Source of the DNA: Paulownia fortunei
Taxonomy: Eukaryota > Streptophyta > Magnoliopsida > Lamiales > Paulowniaceae
Length of the DNA stretch: 64,000 nt
Reading direction: 5' to 3'
Assembly: GCA_019321725.1 (NCBI GenBank)
Contig: CM033123.1
Span: forward strand, 3,046,960-3,110,959
Shown piece by piece: positions 13,939 through 26,102 of the stretch (position 1 is its first letter; every line of letters starts with the position of its first letter). The position numbers and the translations under genes are program-made. Under the pieces are notes generated by a model that did no database searches, had not been told where the DNA came from, and saw only the letters and a program-made list of their open reading frames with translations.

Positions 13939-13978
13939 AATTAAATATTTTATTTTTTATAAAATAAAATATTTAATT
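13939..13978. repeat. Perfect 18-bp inverted repeat with 4-base loop
   Basis: Arms at 13939-13956 and 13961-13978 are perfect reverse complements around TTAT. The arms are A/T only. This could be a chance hairpin in AT-rich DNA or a MITE core; flanking sequence shows only weak extended symmetry. Confidence 0.6.
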
Positions 13979-16363
13979 TAATCTGTACACCAAATATATT
14001 ATATATTTACTGCAATATAAATATTACCCATACTAGATAAAAAGATATTTAAATACGTGATTGTCGAAAAATCATACTTTAAGAGGGTTTAATATAATTT
14101 ATATGTGAAGGATAATATAGTAAGTAAATGCTTGCAATTAATGCCAATTATGTCAAAATTCTTGGAGCTTGTTGGATATAAACTCTTCTTCACTATTTAA
14201 AACACTCAAATATATATTTTTATCCATTTTATAATAAAATTATCACTTATTTCTATTTTCATACCTGTATTCATCAACTTCACACCTAAATCTATTTACT
14301 CAAAGTGATACCCAAGTATTAACATGTGATATGATATGATGTTTTCTCTAATTTTAAAATACTTAAAATTCATTAACTATCTTTCTATAATATAACTCAT
14401 AATAAATTAAATAATAATTTTTAAGCCCAACACACATTGATTGATTAGATATGAAAAAATAACAGGGTTCATTGATTACAACTCTTACACTAAAGATATT
14501 ATTTTTAATCTGACTTAAATTTGACTTGAATAATTGGATCTAATGATTTATATCACAATATTACAAATAGGCTTGACTTTTGGATTTCAAGTAATTTGAG
14601 ATTAAGTGACTATATTCGAATGGACTCATAATATTAATATAAGAGGTGATAGTAATAATTCAATTGAGTCGAGCAAAATAGTTCTTCAATAAAATGACTT
14701 CTATAATGATTTGAACTAAATGAGTAGGTTAGAGTCGAATATGTACTAATTTTGACTCAATCCCAACATGATATTATTGTTTGAATAGAATTGTTGTCCA
14801 AAAACTCAGAGTGTCTCCTTAAAGTCCTATAACGACTCTATTAAGCTTTAGAAAAGGAAAATAAATTTTATCTTAAATAAACTACTTAATTTATGAATTT
14901 ATCTTTTGATGGTGTTCTTGATATATTAATTACTTTATGTATTTTACATTTCAACATTATTTTATTTCAATCATCATTGTTATTTCTTGATTTAGAGGGT
15001 TGTTGGTAGGATTTGACTAACCTCGGCATCTTTAACCGTTGTTTTGTAGGTGTTATTGAGCGTGGATTGAAAGCTAATATTATTTATTTTGAATTTCCTG
15101 ATAAATGCAATTTTAATACACACTATAATCAAAATATTTTTATACTATATCAGATATATTTTTATTTTTACACAAAAAATCATTGCAAAACAAAGGTACG
15201 CTTAAAAATACTAAAAATTGTAAAAATGAAACATACAAGGTGTTGGGACAAACTGCGCCAAATCAGGTTGGGCTCTAATTTGAAGCAGCAAATTGGCTCC
15301 AATTGCTGTGCCAATTCCGCGGCTATTTTGGTGCTAGCGAAAAAGTGTTCTGCGATATATTGCCCCATTATTTTAAATAAATTTTATAATACTTTATTAT
15401 ATTTAAAATAGTTTAAAAATTTATATTTTACCCCAATATATTTGTTTAAAAAAATATTTTTTATATTTTATATGTTATATAATTTTTTAGTACAATTTAA
15501 TTATTTTATTTATGTTAAAACATTCCTAAAATTTATTGCTAATAATATGTCATACAAAAATAAAAGATTAAAATATGATAATTAAATATATTGCAGATAA
15601 TAGCGAGAATTATATCTTTTTTGTTTAAGTTGTATCATTAATGTAATGTTAATTTTTGTATTTCATTTAATTTAATGTCTTAAATTTTATCAATTATTTA
15701 ATTTGTTTATGTATCTTATTTGATTTATTTTCATATTTAATTATTTTATATTAGTTAAATATATTATTTTATTCAACTAAATATAAAATATAAATTGAAT
15801 ATGTAATGTATTAATAAGTTAACAAAATTATAAATAGATATTTATAATTAAAATAATTGCCATAGATAGAATAATAAAAAATATTTAATTTTTTTTAAAA
15901 TAAATTTTAAAATAGATGAATCGGCGATAAAATATAATTTTGACGTAAAAAATTATAATATTTTAATAGAAATGATGCCCTCAAAATAAAGTTATGGATT
16001 TAAGTTATTCGTGAACTACTATGTTTAGAGGGAGTCATTAACTACCATGTTAAGAGGGAGCAAGTGAACTGTTAAGGTTTTTAAATGTTTAGTACGGCAT
16101 TTGATGGAATGGTATACCTTCAAGGGGCTTTTTGTAATTAGACTTTACATTACTGTATTGGTTGTTGGTTGTGCCCAAATTTTTCTCAAAAAATTCTAGA
16201 GGGTGAGATTGTCATTACATTGAAATACATGGGACAAAGTTCAAATCGTTTCTGCGAGTATTTCCCTTCTCTGCCAACATGAATCTATTTAGTATAGGCT
16301 ATACTGACACTTCGGCCCCTCTCTCTCTCCTCCTCCTCCTTTCTCTCTCTATATCTACACACT

Positions 16364-16370
16364 CTATAAA
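16364..16370 (+). promoter_or_regulatory. Candidate TATA box of the VAN3-binding-protein gene
   Basis: CTATAAA lies about 102 bases before the start codon, just after a CT-rich tract (about 16316-16352). The spacing would give a 5' UTR of roughly 70-80 bases. CT tracts also occur within plant 5' UTRs, so the real start of transcription may lie further upstream. Confidence 0.3.
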
Positions 16371-16471
16371 GAACAATCTCACCCCATTTACCTCCTCCAT
16401 TATCCCACTTAACCAGTTCTGTAGTTCACTTGCAATTCCACTTCTCAAATATATCCCCACTAGTCTTTATT

Positions 16472-17905
16472 ATGGAGAGGGCTCAACTCCAGCCCATATT
16501 CAGGCCTCCAGAAACTCCAAGGGAGCCAATGGAGTTTTTATCCCGCTCTTGGAGTGTTTCAGCCCTTGAAATCTCCAAAGCTGTAGCTCCACAACCACCA
16601 CAGCTTCTAGTCAAGAGTAATCCGCAAAACGGCGGCGTTGGTGGTGGTACTGAGACCATACATGAAGACGTCTCCGCAGAGTTGGAGGAGGCAGCTTCAG
16701 CCACTGTTTCTGGGAACCCTTTTTCCTTCGCTTCTTCTGAGACTTCTCAGCTTGTCATGGAGCGCATTATGTCTCAGTCGGTAAGTGAAGATCGGAGCTT
16801 TCGCTCTCTCTTTGTGTGTGTCTGTCTGATGTCAAGAATCTGTTTTTATATGCAGAGAGTGTGTTTTTATTTGGTACCATTGTGCTGTTTCTCTCTGTTG
16901 TGAGTAAACAAAGGTTGAAAACAAATTGACTTGGACTTATTCCATGGTGCCAAAAATTAATTCTTTTTGTCCATATTCTATTTCGTGTTGTCTGCGGCCG
17001 CGCTTGTCTGAGTGTGAAAAATTCTTTTTTCTAATTTAACTGATTCTTCGTTTTATGTTTTTTTTTGGCGGAGGGGGGAGGGAGTATTTAATTTCTTGAT
17101 CAGGGGATTGTTGGAAATTATGTTCCTTAAAGGGTATTGAGAATTTATGCTTTTATCAACTATTGGATTCTTATTTCTGTTTTATTTGTTTGATTTTTTT
17201 TAGTTGAGTTGTTTCTCCTTACTACCTCAGAATCTGTTTCTATTTATGGCGGTATTATATAAAAAGAAGTGTTTATTTAAGGTGGTTTATGGGAAAACCA
17301 AGAGTTTTCTTGGAACTTTAAGCTATTTAGGAGGCATTTATGAATTAGGTAATAGCATTATGTTTTCTTGGAGAAGACATCATTAACAATTATTAACATC
17401 AAATACAGTACTCTTGCTCTGTGGGTGTTTGTTGAATGTTTTTTCAAGGTTCATTCTCTGAATTATTTTAATCATATTCCTTCTAACAATTCTTCTCTCT
17501 ATACGAATCCCAGTTCTCTTGTGACTTAAGTGTGTTTAATTGACATGTATAATTAACTTTATACTAATATGACGTGTTAACAACATTTGCAGCAGGAGGT
17601 ATCACCACGCACTTCAGGGAGGCTATCCCACAGCAGTGGCCCTCTCAATGGTGGCCAGAGCTGTGGCTCTCTCACTGACAGCCCACCTGTCTCCCCCTCT
17701 GAAATGGATGACCCCAAGGTCTAGTAAATTTTCCCTTAGCGTTCTTCTAATATCCTTGTATTTTTCTTAAGTTATCTGAAGCAAGTTTTTTGCTTTGCAT
17801 TTATTTATTCATCCTGTTGTCAAATAGTTCATTTGTGTTGTTGAAGATAGGATTTTTTTTCGGTTGTGATTATGATGTTCTTTTTTGGACACGAAGCACA
17901 AGTTC

Positions 17906-17941
<36 letters not shown>

Positions 17942-20269
17942 ATATTCCAGCTTTCTCTTTAACCAAAAACATACTCAGAGTATGTTAGTACCACAATGAT
18001 ACCTTTCCTTCTCCTACACACCAAGAGTGAATCAGTTGTTTAGTATGTTTTTATTTTTTTGTCTTCTTGAATATTTCGTTTCAGGATTTATAAACACGGA
18101 TGGCATTAGCTTTAATTATTCGCATTGTTTACAGTGTAATTTGAAGCATATATTTTTTTTCTTTTTGCGGCAATGTTGTCGGTCACACTGTGCAATTTTT
18201 GGCATTGTCCTGAAGATAAAATTATTATGTGATATAAACTAAATGGTCCTTCAAATGATAGGGTGGGCAACCTGACACTGCAACCTCTTGGGTGCTAAAT
18301 AATTGCGGATATCCTTACATTTGATTGTCATGAACATAAAATGTTGCAATTTTTTCCTTTGATTTGCGTGCGAATTGTGGGTTGTAGGGGACGAACCTTT
18401 TTGGTTTCTGGTTCTTCTTGATTTTGAGAATAGGGACCTATTCAGACAAGAAAACTGGTCCAGTTTTTTGGTGGGGTATGATGCTCTAATTGTCTCGTTA
18501 ATTGAATCCATTTACTGAAATTTCAGCGTGTATTCCACATGGAGAAATTGGATGTACCTTTTTTTTTTGTGAAAATTCTTCATCCAGTGAAATTTTGTAT
18601 CCGTCATTGTTAACACATGTTTGTGTATGCAGTATTGTCGGATGAACAATCCAGTGAGCAACCAGTACAAGGGCTGTGCTGCCAGTGGCACTGCTGTGAA
18701 TGGTGGAGGAAAAACAGTGGGAAGGTGGCTGAAGGACCGCAAAGAGAAGAAGAAAGAGGAGGCAAGGGCACATAATGCGCAGCTCCATGCGGCCATTTCG
18801 GTTGCAGGGGTGGCATCTGCTATTGCGGCAATTGCTGCTGCCACTGCCGCATCATCCGGGGCAGGAAAGGAGGAACAGATGGCTAAGACTGACATGGCTG
18901 TGGCATCTGCCGCCACATTGGTGGCTGCACAATGTGTTGAAGCGGCCGAGGCAATGGGTGCTGAGCACGAACACTTGGCTTCAGTAGTGAGCTCTGCTGT
19001 CAATGTCCGGTCCGCGGGTGACATCATGACCCTGACAGCTGCAGCTGCTACTGGTATGTATAGGTGGATTTTGTGGTCAAATTATGTTGGAACTTTGGCA
19101 TTTAGATAAATTTGGGCTTTGATTTACTTTATATTGTTTTCTGCATAATGTCATTTTAAGTGTCGAAATGGATCTTGGTGCTTGAGGGTTTCGTCTGATT
19201 TGACTTATTATTTTGTAGCTCTGCGTGGTGCTGCCACATTAAAGGCGAGGGCACTGAAGGATGTGTGGAACATTGCAGCCGTGATCCCTGTGGACAAAGG
19301 GATGGGAGTTACTAGTGGTGGCAACGGCGGGAGTAATGGAAGTTCAAATGGCAGTTTTAGTGGTGAACTTATTCCGGAAGAAAACTTCCTTGGAATTTGT
19401 AGCAGAGAACTGCTTGCCAGGGGTTGTGAACTCCTCAAGAGAACTCGCAAGGGTAACCTGTCTCTCTTTGAGAGTCCAATTCTTGTTTGAACAAGTGCTT
19501 TTAGTAGTGAATTTTGGATCCACTAATTGTTCTAATTGATCTTTTGCAACTTTTAACTGTCATTATACATACCTCTTTCTTGACAATTCTATTCCCAATG
19601 CTAAATGCAGATGATCTTCATTGGAAACTAGTGTCTGTTTACATTAACAGAATGGGTCAGGTAGGCTTTTCTTCTCCATGATTGAACCATCAAAACACTT
19701 TTACAATTCATGGACACCATTGTAACTTCATTTCAAAGGAAAAAGTTGGAGAGAAGTTCGGCATAGATTCAACAATATGAATCTGCTTTTCACTGTACCT
19801 CGTGATCTACGCTCAAATTCTTTCATATTGGCAGGTGATGCTGAAGATGAAGAGTAGACATGTTGCTGGGACCGTCACCAAAAAGAAAAAGAGTAAGCTT
19901 ATTTTTGCTTTTATCTGTTGTCTCATGATGATATCAGAATTGGAGGTGGTGGGTCTTTCCTTCTATTTGGGGATTCGGGAAAGCAGTATGCAATTGAGTG
20001 GAAAAAGAGAGAAAATTGCTATCCATATCTTTTTAACTATTTTGAATTTTTCAGATGTGGTGCTAGAGGTGCTGAAGGATATTCCGGCATGGCCCGGCCG
20101 GCACTTGCTTGAAGGCGGTGAGCACCGGAGGTATTTTGCGTTGAAGACGGTGGGAAGAGGGGTCGTCGAATTTGAGTGCAGGAATCAGAGAGAATATGAT
20201 ATATGGACTCAAGGTGTTTCAAGATTACTCACAGTTGCAGCTGAGAAGAACAACAGACACAGAATTTGA
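16472..20269 (+). CDS. VAN3-binding protein / FORKED-like (DUF828 plus PH domain)
   Basis: Seven coding exons: 16472-16780, 17593-17718, 18633-19053, 19219-19452, 19611-19660, 19835-19892 and 20055-20269, joining in frame to 470 residues. The N-terminus has the family signature ([20 protein letters not shown]). Exon 3 carries a basic [12 protein letters not shown] stretch followed by an Ala-rich helical segment. Residues about 400-460 form a PH-like domain containing [11 protein letters not shown] and a conserved Trp in YDIWTQGV. Proteins of this family bind the ARF-GAP VAN3/SFC through their N-terminal region and phosphoinositides through the PH domain. They act in trans-Golgi/endosomal traffic that shapes PIN1 auxin export and leaf venation. 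The start is the first ATG giving the family N-terminus. Exon 2 has a tandem NAG acceptor, and intron 2 contains a GA microsatellite. Which FORKED-like paralogue this is cannot be settled here. Confidence 0.93.
17908..17940. repeat. (GA)n microsatellite in intron 2 of the VAN3-binding-protein gene
   Basis: An uninterrupted GA run of about 33 bases lying inside the intron between 17718 and 18633. It is likely polymorphic in length. Confidence 0.9.
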
Positions 20270-22515
20270 TGTCCCCTTAAAAATTGTAGGCAAGAATGTA
20301 ATGTGGATGATTTAGCATAGGATAATATATCATTCTCCCTTTGGGGCTTTTGGACTTGACCATTTAATTTGAAGTTTGGGTGGGGATTGGTTAAAAAAGG
20401 GAACTAAAGTTTAAGTTATCCAAAGGGGTCCCTGTTTACTTGGAGAATGTAGTTTTGGGCTTGTGTGTTTTATTTTGTAATGTTGAAAGTAAAGTGAAGG
20501 AAAGCTAGAAAACCATGTGATCCAAGTCTTTGTTCCTTTTTGGTTATTGGTTTCTTCTTGTTGTGGGGAAAGAAAAGGGAGATCTTGGACTGGGGTTTGG
20601 TCAAAAGGATGGGGGAGAATCCCATTTTGAGTAAAGAACTATGGAAGACAAAGAAGTGATCTTGATTCTGTGTGGTGATTATTCATGTGGGACTTAGCTT
20701 TACTACCTATAATTTGCTTTTGAGATCTTAGATTAAGGTTTCTGATTTGGTGTAAACATGATTTGTCTTGATCTGTAATTATACTTTGTATAATTATCTC
20801 TTTGGATTTAGCACATCTACCTTTTTCCAGTACTTTATTTCATGGTTTTATTTTTTTTGAACGAAATAGTCGTAATTTTATTTCATTGTTTTATTCTTTT
20901 GGAATCGAATAGTCATATTATAATATATTAGGGAAGAGATCTAATAATTACAGGGAGTAGTACAAAGTCTTTATATTGGTATTTACATATTTTCACTGTT
21001 TAATTCCAAGAATCAGAATTTGAACATCGCGTAATCTATTTTTTTTTATTTTTTGTATGGGAAAACTTGCATCTAATGTGTCAACACGAGAGTGCATTGT
21101 TTAGGTAAAGTGTGGCCCAGGCCCAGGACCAGGCCCAACTTTGGTGCAGCCACCTTAAGATTTTCTTTCAGATGGGTCTCCAATCTTGGCAAAATAGAAT
21201 TGAGAAACTGTAGGCCCATAACATTATCCTCATCAAATTGCATTTGGTAAAGTTTTTTGAATTCAATGGAACATGGAATAAAATTACAATTTTAGCCATC
21301 TTTGTGAGCGGAGTAAACATAAAATAAACGAAAAGGTGCAATATGCACAAATTTTGATTTTAGAGGGGCAAATGATGCACTCTTAAAAGTTTAGAAATTA
21401 AACTAAAAAAATTTGAAAGTTCGAGAGCGAAAAAATTGTTTGCCCAAAAATAATTAGTAAAGTAATTTGAAAATTGTGTTTGGATGGATGAATATAGAGC
21501 TAAGAATTCCATGGAGTTTCTTTGAATAATTTTATTGTATTTTAAATAATTGAACTCTTATTTTGAACTGTTTTTTGAATTATTGTATTGAACTTAAAAT
21601 ATATCCCCCAATATGAATGTAAAGTGCGTGAATGTGCGGTAATTTGCACAGTTCCATATACACTACTAAATGTAATATTTATACTATTCCCAAATAGTGG
21701 TTGTGTTATTTTGCTACATATAGTGTGTGTGCAATTTAGTTAGACAATCACATAGTAATCGGAGATTGTTAGCTTACCCTCGTGTTAGATTTTGAATTCA
21801 TTAGTCACAAAATATATTTTTAATTTGAATACAATTGAACATCATGAAATAAATTGATAAAAATATCTCTCCTAATAAATTTACAGAATATTTGTTCACT
21901 TTTTTCTTTCAAATGGATAATATTTTTATTTTCATAACCTTGCCTCACTTAAATCCACTGCACTTCATAGCATTAGGATGTGACTTTGAATAAAAAAATT
22001 TAAGGCATATAATAAATGTTTCATGTTTCATGTTTCATGATTCATGGTGCATTGTAGTTGTGAATCAATTCGTCTCTTCTATGACAAAATGTTTCTATCT
22101 TGTATTCCACTTTTTCCACCTATAATTTCTCTAATGAAGATTTTTCTAAGTACCTTTGAGGCTTGCACTGGTGTATAAGTCCATCTTTAAACCAAGTTTT
22201 TACTTGGGAACTTTATGTTACCTTTGGTGGGAGTTGAGTGGGCTAGACCGCTAGAGTAGCAACTAGAAAGTGGCCTCTAGCATGACATAAAATTCCAAGA
22301 ATGGCAGCATCAGAATGAGCAAATATCTAAACACAAAATTCCTGCTTTCCCACTTAGAAGGCAAGTACAGGAGTCACAACAGGACACAGCTAGTGGGGTT
22401 TTAAGGGCCACACAAAATTCGACCTTCGTTATCCCTTTGCAAGGAAAAAGTTCACAGGAAAGAAAGAAAGAAAGGAAAAAGAAAAAAAAAAAAAAAAAAA
22501 GCTTGCAGAGTTGCC
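20270..22515. other. Intergenic: 3' UTR of VAN3-binding-protein gene, then chlorophyllase upstream region
   Basis: The first few hundred bases after the stop are T/G-rich and probably 3' UTR. No gene is seen. A short tandem TTTCATG repeat lies at 22016-22046. A purine-only tract (AAAG units then a poly-A run) at about 22450-22500 ends just before the chlorophyllase start and is probably in its 5' UTR. Confidence 0.5.
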
Positions 22516-24332
22516 ATGGTCATGAATTCTTCAGCTACAATTCCTACTTCTGCTTCCACAAATGTTTTTGATATTGGAAACTACACCACTCAGTTAATAA
22601 AAGTTGAACCACAAACATGCAGTAGAAATGCTTCTAGTTCTCCAAGGCCACTCTTGATTTGCACTCCGTCAGAAACAGGAATTTTCCCAGTGCTATTATT
22701 CCTTCATGGCTATCTTCTCTACAACTCTTTCTACTCTCAGCTTCTCCAACACATAGCATCACATGGTTTCATAGTTGTGGCCCCGCAGGTTAGTTATTTT
22801 TACTGACATTAGGTGCATTAATCTTATTGCTGATTATGAAATATGAATTTTGGTCCTTATCGTGATATAACATCTTTGGTTCATGAAATAAGTTCCTAAA
22901 TTAATTGGAACATACACATGATATTTTAGTACAAATCCTATTGTATTGCATTGATTATCAATCACATATAAAATCTTATCCGTTAAGTGTACGCGAGGCT
23001 GGCATTAGTAAAATGCAATAAGATTTGCAATAAAAGATAATGTACGTTGCAAACATATTTTAAGTGTGAGGGTTGATTTGTTCAGAGTTTAGTGTTGAGG
23101 ATAGAGCTGTTACTTGGAAAGTGATTCTTTCTTGATCATACTGAAACTGGGCTGGATGCCTACTTAGCTATTGAAATCAGGATTATGGTAGCCCGTAATA
23201 TATTTAAGAAGTTTGTTCATTATAGAATACTGCTATGACTCCATAGCTGTGTTTTAAGCAATAAGATTCTTGCAATATTTCAAGACTAATGGTGCATCAA
23301 GAAAGATCCAAACCTAGCCAATTTCACAGTTCTTACTGCTTTCCAGAATCTTCAGATTCAACCCCAATTCCTATCAGAAATTGTCTACTGTAATCTAATT
23401 TAGATCAACATTGAAGCCCACAAATTTCAAGCTTACAGGCCTTAACTATGTGTTCTTGTGCTTGCCTATTTAATTGCAAGATTCTTCAGTTTTTTATTTT
23501 TTTATGCAGCAACGAAAATACATAGTTTAGGCCTATAAATAACAAAATTTTATTAATCAATGACATTGCAAGATTGTAAGATTATTTCTTATATTCAGGC
23601 ACAAGAATACATAGCTAAAAAAAACACAATTTTTTGTTTGATTTTGCACCAGTTATATTCCATAGCAGGACCAGATGCAAACGAAGAAATCAAGATCACA
23701 GCTGAGATAACCAATTGGCTATCCCAAGGATTAGGCCATTTGCTCCCACCTCATGTTCAGCCAAACTTGAGGAAACTAGGACTAGCAGGCCACAGCCGTG
23801 GAGGGAAAGTCGCATTTGCTTTGGCTCTAAGTAAATCATCTCCGACTTCTCTAAAGTTTTCAGCCCTGATAGGCGTTGATCCGGTTGATGGAATGGACAG
23901 AGGGAAACAAACTCCCCCTCCAGTCCTCACTTACACCCCACATTCCTTCAATCTTGATGGCATGGCAGTGCTAATAATTGGCTCGGGATTGGGAGAAGTG
24001 AAAAAGAATCCTCTTTTCCCTCCTTGTGCTCCAAAAGGGGTGAACCACGAGGACTTCTACAAGGAATGCTGCAAACCAGCACACTACTTTGTGGCAAAGG
24101 ATTATGGCCATCTTGATATGCTGGATGATGATACTAAAGGGATACGGGGGAAGTCTACGTATTGTTTGTGCAAGAATGGGGAGTCTAGGGAGCCAATGAG
24201 GAGATTTGTTGGGGGGTTTTGGTTGCATTCTTGAAAGCTTATTTGGAAGGTAATTCAAGGGACCTTGTGGCTATAAGAGAAGGGCATGAAATGCTTCCTG
24301 TTGAGCTTCAGAGAGTTGAATTTCAAGTGTAG
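22516..24332 (+). CDS. Chlorophyllase, with a one-base frame break near the 3' end
   Basis: Chlorophyllase (EC 3.1.1.14) is an alpha/beta-hydrolase that removes phytol from chlorophyll. Exon 1 is 22516-22788 and exon 2 starts at 23653, joining VAPQ to LYSIAGPD. The lipase-type nucleophile motif GHSRGG puts the catalytic Ser at residue 139. Probable Asp 167 (GVDPVDG) and His 244 (DYGHLDML) complete the triad. HGY near residues 64-66 fits the oxyanion region. As read, the frame stops at 24234, giving 284 residues ending GGFWLHS. One extra base at the run of six G around 24211-24216 would restore the family C-terminus (VAFLKAYLEGNSRDLVAIRE and onward) to a stop at 24330-24332, about 320 residues. 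All catalytic residues precede the break. This may be a sequencing or assembly error at a homopolymer, or a real allele. Family assignment is firm; CLH1 versus CLH2 type is not decided. Confidence 0.9.
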
Positions 24333-26016
24333 TTTTGGAAAGCAGAGTTCAAGAGTAACTTATTTAGTATGTGGTGAACATAGCAAGAAAATATAAGTTA
24401 CTATTGCAAACAACTTGTAAGATTAGTCTCCTTTGGTTTTCTTGATTTGTACTAAATTTCTTTATCAAGTTTTTACAAATTGTCAAGGGGTTTTTCATAG
24501 GAATTGCAAATGTCAATATTATTTCAGATCACAGATATGACTGTTGAAGGACGAAAACAAGTGCAAAATCTCAAATGTGAAGCCTTCTTCACTTCATATG
24601 CAGATTCTATATTTTTCTCATTTGTGTTTTCTTTGATCTTGAAAATATAGAAATAGATAAATCTTTTTTTCTCAGAAAAGGGGTTTACCTATCTTTTTTA
24701 TATACAATCAAGAAAATGGCATTTATTATTATTATTATTTTTTATTTTTTATTTTACTAAGAAAAATTAAAGAATGTGGTTTAACAGCTAAAGGAAGCAT
24801 TTGGAGAACCATTTTTCAAAATTTCTCTTACTAATTTTGCATTATAAATGAGAGTATTTCAATTCCTTTCAATCTATCTTAATGGGCCTAGCTAGTTTGG
24901 TTTCAAATGGGCTTTAACTACCTGTGGGAATATGTGCTTAAACACATGGATCCATTCCAATTCGACTAATTTTAGGTTGGGTTGGGTCTTAACTTATGTT
25001 AAGCTGGATCCAACTTAGTTGGGTCTAGCTGGACCATGAGTCCAAATGGATCCACCTTGGATCAAACTTAAAAATAAAAAAGATTTTATATCCGTTAAAT
25101 AATTTTAAAAGAGATTAATAAATGAGATCCTTCGGTGAGGATGGACTGAGCACATGTAAGAAATCCGCCCGGCATCCCCGGCCCACTTCTCAACTTTCAG
25201 TCCGAAATAATAATCAATTTGGATTCGGGCTGATCTGCTATTCCCCCACACTTCTCAATTTCATCCCATTTCCACCAGCCGCCGCCGTCCTCGGCCCCTC
25301 AGCCGCCGGTAATAGCCAGCACGTCGGCTTTGGTCCTCGTTGAGGTCACCTCTCGTTAATCTCGCCTTTGTTCTTTCTACTATAATTTTCGTGTATACTA
25401 AACTGTTACACTTCATTGAGTGTGGCGCAACTGTTCTTTTTAAACTCGTTAGATGCAATTTTTGCCGTATTTACAATTTGAAAGGTTTTTGTTTGGAAAG
25501 AGGCGATTAATTTAATTTATTCTATAATCTACTGTTTACTTTCACTATGGCCAAGCGATCATTTGAGTTCTCTTTTGACGGATTTTTTTCCCTCCTATTA
25601 TCTGCTGTGCTAATTGTTTACTTTGGTTACTGATCATTATTTGTTTTTCCCCTCTTTCATTATGTTTTACTGGTAGACTATGGCGTATTTTCAGTATAAC
25701 ATTTAACCATTTTTAGCCGTTTTTTCTGTTTTTTACTGGCTATCTTATATAGTCTTTCCCCTTACTTCTTACTTTGTTAAAAAAAAAAAAAAACCTTGAC
25801 ATTGGTGGGTAGATGGAATTTTTCTACCTCAAAAATTATGGGTATGGCTTTTTAAACCTTCTCAAGATAAGGCAACCTTTGGATCAATGCTTTGGAAATT
25901 GTATGGGGATGAATTTTGAGCTCCTTTTTTTGTCCAATTATTTCTGTAGGACTGATTTACCAGAGTGATACAGAGGTTATGGTTTGTCTGATGGAGTCTT
26001 TATTGGATTTTTGCAG
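24333..26016. other. Intergenic: chlorophyllase 3' UTR and RPC9 promoter / 5' leader
   Basis: No gene of its own. The 25150-25345 stretch is GC-richer, contains GGCCCA near 25180, and probably spans the RPC9 promoter and first non-coding exon. CCGCCG followed by GTAATA near 25307 is a plausible donor. The acceptor TTGCAG ending at 26016 would place a 5' UTR intron of about 0.7 kb before the start codon. Confidence 0.4.
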
Positions 26017-26102
26017 GAATAATTACTTTCAGAACCCTTTGCTCGTGGTATTAAAATTACTGAAATAAAACTTGTATAGTTAAAGCATTGCGCAGCCTCA
26101 CA

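Larger units (their letters stand above)
10926..16271. other. AT-rich intergenic block, no gene found
   Basis: No sustained conserved frame. It contains a short direct repeat (11778-11953), an AT microsatellite palindrome (13219-13246), an 18-bp-arm hairpin (13939-13978), a GC-richer patch near 15240-15370, and a small imperfect repeat of about 26 bases near 16014-16066. Otherwise nothing identifiable. Confidence 0.5.

Noticed and set aside
15013..15411. 132-codon plus frame in gene-free DNA
   Set aside because: AT-driven composition, no ATG-proximal support and no recognised domain.
16279..16569. 96-codon plus frame at the start of the VAN3-binding-protein gene
   Set aside because: It lies mostly in the 5' UTR and in the wrong frame over exon 1.
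18512..19027. 171-codon minus-strand Ala-rich frame
   Set aside because: It is the antisense of exon 3 of the VAN3-binding-protein gene, whose plus frame is conserved and splices in phase.
25122..25343. 73-codon frame upstream of RPC9
   Set aside because: It lies in the presumed RPC9 promoter/leader, shows no family resemblance, and its length is expected by chance in this GC-richer patch.
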